A stretch of 15,399 bases of DNA from Brevundimonas sp. (lineage in GTDB: Bacteria; Pseudomonadota; Alphaproteobacteria; Caulobacterales; Caulobacteraceae). Position 1 is the first letter of the stretch. Every line of letters starts with the position of its first letter. The notes under the pieces are model-generated. The model saw nothing but the letters and a program-made list of their open reading frames with translations. It did not search any database and was not told the origin of the DNA. The position numbers were made by a program, and so were the translations under genes. This document shows positions 13,808 through 15,399 of this stretch, one piece after another. The stretch covers positions 1 through 15,399 of the forward strand of contig JADCBH010000303.1 of NCBI GenBank assembly GCA_020253595.1, in the 5' to 3' direction.

Positions 13808-14707
13808 TCACTTCACCGCCTCGAACAGCTTGTAGCCGCCCTGGTCGGCGACCGGCCTCACCCGCTTGAAAGCGGCGTTCAGCTCGGCCTCATAGGGAAG
13901 GTGTCGGTTGGCCACGAGCCACAGCACCCCGCCCTTTTTCAGCATCCCTGCGGCCTTTCGGATGAAGGCTTGGCCCAGCCGACGGTCCTCCGCACCCCCG
14001 TCATGGAAGGGCGGGTTGGAGACGATGAAGTCCAGATCGCCGCCGTCAGGCAGAGTGCGCGCATCGGCCCACTCAAAGGTCGCGCGTCCGTCCTCGATGT
14101 TGCGCCGAGCCGCCTCGACCGCCCGCCGGTCCAGATCGACCAGCCTCAGGGATGTCACAGTCGGCGACCTCAGAACCACCGTCCCCAGAGCGCCGTATCC
14201 GCAACCCAGGTCCGCCCCGGCCCCCTTCAGCTCCGGCACATGAGCCGCCAGCAAGGCCGAACCCGGATCGATCCGGTCCCAGGCGAAGACGCCGGGCTGC
14301 GACCAGGCCTCCAGCCCCGCGACCTTCTGCAGCCCACCCGCCGCGATCGCCGCCTCGAGGCCCTCGACCGTCTCAGGCCGCGCGGCGATGCAGCGCCGAT
14401 GATGCGCCTTGGCCGCCTCGGTGAAGGTCAGGCCGAACCCCTCCAGCTCCTTCTTGAGCCGCGACCCGCCCCGATCCTTGGGCGCCAGCACATCCAGCCG
14501 TCCTCCGACTTTCAGCACCCGCAGCGCCTGCGCCACGATATACCGACGCTCCAGCACGCCGGGCGGCGCATAGATCATGGCCGCCTCAACCGACTGGTCG
14601 TCGAGACTTTCAATCGCGGTCGAACCGGGGATCAGCGGCGAGGTCTGGACGGCGTCGCCGGGCGGATCGAACACCAGGGGCGGGCGGCCATAGAGCAGGG
14701 TCGTCAT
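13808..14707 (-). CDS. rsmC: RsmC-like class I methyltransferase (16S rRNA guanine-N2)
   Basis: The 299-residue protein has the two-domain layout of RsmC. A degenerate N-terminal methyltransferase-like half carries LKVGGRLDVLAPKDRGGSR at about 65-83, followed by a catalytic half. AdoMet motif I is ADLGCGYGALG at 165-175, the acidic motif II is LVDLDRRAV, and the catalytic NPPF is at 231-234 within FIVSNPPFHDG. RsmC methylates G1207 of 16S rRNA in Escherichia coli. The NPPF plus double-domain structure supports that, though RlmG-like enzymes look similar. I use the ATG at 14707 since MTTLLYGRPP fits the family start; an in-frame ATG at 14767 would overlap the parD regulatory region. It is the first gene of the long minus-strand array. 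Confidence 0.85.
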   Translation of the reverse strand: MTTLLYGRPPLVFDPPGDAVQTSPLIPGSTAIESLDDQSVEAAMIYAPPGVLERRYIVAQALRVLKVGGRLDVLAPKDRGGSRLKKELEGFGLTFTEAAKAHHRRCIAARPETVEGLEAAIAAGGLQKVAGLEAWSQPGVFAWDRIDPGSALLAAHVPELKGAGADLGCGYGALGTVVLRSPTVTSLRLVDLDRRAVEAARRNIEDGRATFEWADARTLPDGGDLDFIVSNPPFHDGGAEDRRLGQAFIRKAAGMLKKGGVLWLVANRHLPYEAELNAAFKRVRPVADQGGYKLFEAVK

Positions 14708-14760
14708 CGGCGGGTGATAGCGGGTCAGCGGATCGAGTGAAACGCCCGACCTCGACAGCA

Positions 14761-14789
14761 ATGCCAAACTTTGTCATTTTCTTTGGCAT
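14761..14789. promoter_or_regulatory. Perfect inverted repeat, candidate ParD operator
   Basis: ATGCCAAA (14761-14768) and TTTGGCAT (14782-14789) are perfect complements, centre to centre 21 bp, about two helical turns. The site lies 17 bp before the parD start and in the 98-bp divergent region shared with rsmC. ParD-type ribbon-helix-helix antitoxins repress their own operon by binding such repeats, so this is the natural operator candidate. It could also affect rsmC. Confidence 0.6.
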
Positions 14790-14805
14790 CGAACAGGAGC
14801 TCCTG

Positions 14806-15060
14806 ATGGCGACGATGAACATCTCCCTGCCGGATCCGATGAAGTCATGGGTCGAGTCGCAGACGGACGGCGTCCGGTACGCCAACTCCAGCGACTACAT
14901 TCGCGACCTGATCCGACGCGATCAGGAACGGTCGGCCAAGATCGCCCATTGGCAGGGTCTGATCGACGAGGCCCGAGCCAGCGGCATCAGCGATCTGACG
15001 ATGGAGGACATCCGGCAGAAGGCACTGGACATCATCGCCCAACGCAAGAAATCCGCCTGA
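14806..15060 (+). CDS. parD: ParD-family type II antitoxin
   Basis: The 84-residue protein begins with a ribbon-helix-helix DNA-binding domain: the strand MNISLPDPMKSWVESQ and the helix SSDYIRDLIRRDQER (28-42). The C-terminal helix, including GISDLTMEDIRQKALDII (60-77), is the usual ParE-wrapping tail. It neutralises the downstream toxin and represses the operon. The ATG at 14806 has AGGAGC about 8 nt upstream; the open frame extends to 14737 but that prefix covers the operator. The stop shares one base with the parE start (TGATG), so toxin translation is coupled to antitoxin translation. Confidence 0.92.
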   Translation: MATMNISLPDPMKSWVESQTDGVRYANSSDYIRDLIRRDQERSAKIAHWQGLIDEARASGISDLTMEDIRQKALDIIAQRKKSA

Positions 15061-15362
15061 TGGCTTATCGGCTTGCCCCGCAGGCTGCCGAGGACATTCT
15101 GGCCATCTACCTTCAGGGCTACGATTTGTTCGGACAGCGTCAGGCCGACGCTTACCAGGATGACCTTGAGCGGGCCTTCCGGCGCCTTGCCGAGTTTCCC
15201 AGCATGGGCCGTTTGCGCGAGCATCTGACGTCCGAAATCCGCACGCTGCCAGCGGGATCACACGTTATCATCTACGAGACGCGACCGCCGGACGTCATCA
15301 TCCTGCGTGTCCGTAATGGACGCGAGGACTGGCTCGCAGACCCTATGGGATACGAGCAATGA
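15060..15362 (+). CDS. parE: ParE/RelE-superfamily type II toxin
   Basis: The 100-residue protein has the ParE pattern. LAPQAAEDILAIYLQG lies at 5-20, a helix with LERAFRRLAEFPSMGR runs to 51, and the core strands are IRTLPAGSHVIIYETRPPDVIILRVRNGRED at 60-90. ParE toxins mostly poison DNA gyrase; the target here is not shown by the sequence. Both core regions are intact, so the gene looks functional. It starts at the last base of the parD stop and ends in ATGA, overlapping the next gene. Confidence 0.92.
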   Translation: MAYRLAPQAAEDILAIYLQGYDLFGQRQADAYQDDLERAFRRLAEFPSMGRLREHLTSEIRTLPAGSHVIIYETRPPDVIILRVRNGREDWLADPMGYEQ

Positions 15363-15399
15363 CCCACCCCATTCGTGTCGGCGTCGGCGGCTGGACCTA
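15359..15399 (+). CDS. DUF72 (YecE-like) protein, N terminus only
   Basis: The ATG at 15359 overlaps the parE stop as ATGA and opens MTHPIRVGVGGWTY before the window ends. An IRVGVGGWTY start is characteristic of DUF72 proteins, a TIM-barrel-like family of unknown function often near iron-sulfur or repair genes. Only 13 complete codons are visible, so this rests on the N-terminal motif and overlap. Confidence 0.65.
   Translation, partial: MTHPIRVGVGGWT

Overview
The window looks like chromosome of a high-GC alphaproteobacterium of the order Caulobacterales, most likely Brevundimonas or a close relative. This is inferred from the strong G/C bias at third codon positions, the gene order trpF-trpB-trpA-accD-folC, the phaR/phaA neighbourhood, and dispersed palindromes ending in CTTTCGTCAT. 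No database search was possible, so the genus is a judgement.

Left part (1-3316) is accessory in character. It opens with the C-terminally cut end of an HNH-like gene of clearly lower GC (minus strand). A 175-bp palindromic element and a degenerate 31-33-bp tandem array follow. Next come a solo GIY-YIG nuclease gene, a short second copy of the palindrome, a minus-strand terminator-like hairpin, a REP-like hairpin, a small proline-rich exported protein, a 183-bp palindrome of the same family, a rhomboid protease, and a minisatellite of eight 9-bp units. A 27-residue single-helix ORF lies at the edge of the next block.

Middle part (3317-6446) carries polyhydroxyalkanoate and carbon-storage genes. 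phaR (regulator) is followed 4 nt later by a small unknown gene. A hemolysin III/PAQR-type membrane protein lies upstream on the same strand, and phaA (acetyl-CoA acetyltransferase) diverges from it. phaA converges tail to tail, with 4 nt between, on an exported serine hydrolase of the beta-lactamase/esterase class.

Right part (6451-14707) is a long minus-strand array. In transcription order it holds rsmC-like rRNA methyltransferase, rsuA-like pseudouridine synthase, trpF, trpB, a small exported unknown protein, trpA, accD, folC, then the serine hydrolase behind its own promoter-like TTGACA. Tight spacing and ATGA overlaps suggest co-translation of ribosome-modification, tryptophan, fatty-acid and folate genes. 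AccD lacks all four zinc-ribbon cysteines, and TrpA has Glu in place of the second catalytic Asp.

The far right (14708-15399) is a plus-strand parDE toxin-antitoxin operon with a perfect inverted repeat as candidate operator. Its parE stop overlaps the start of a DUF72-type gene cut by the window end.

I see no convincing new multi-gene defence or mobile system. The best candidates for something undescribed are the unknown exported protein coupled to trpB and trpA, the unknown gene coupled to phaR, the 27-residue membrane peptide, and the large palindromes around the GIY-YIG gene.
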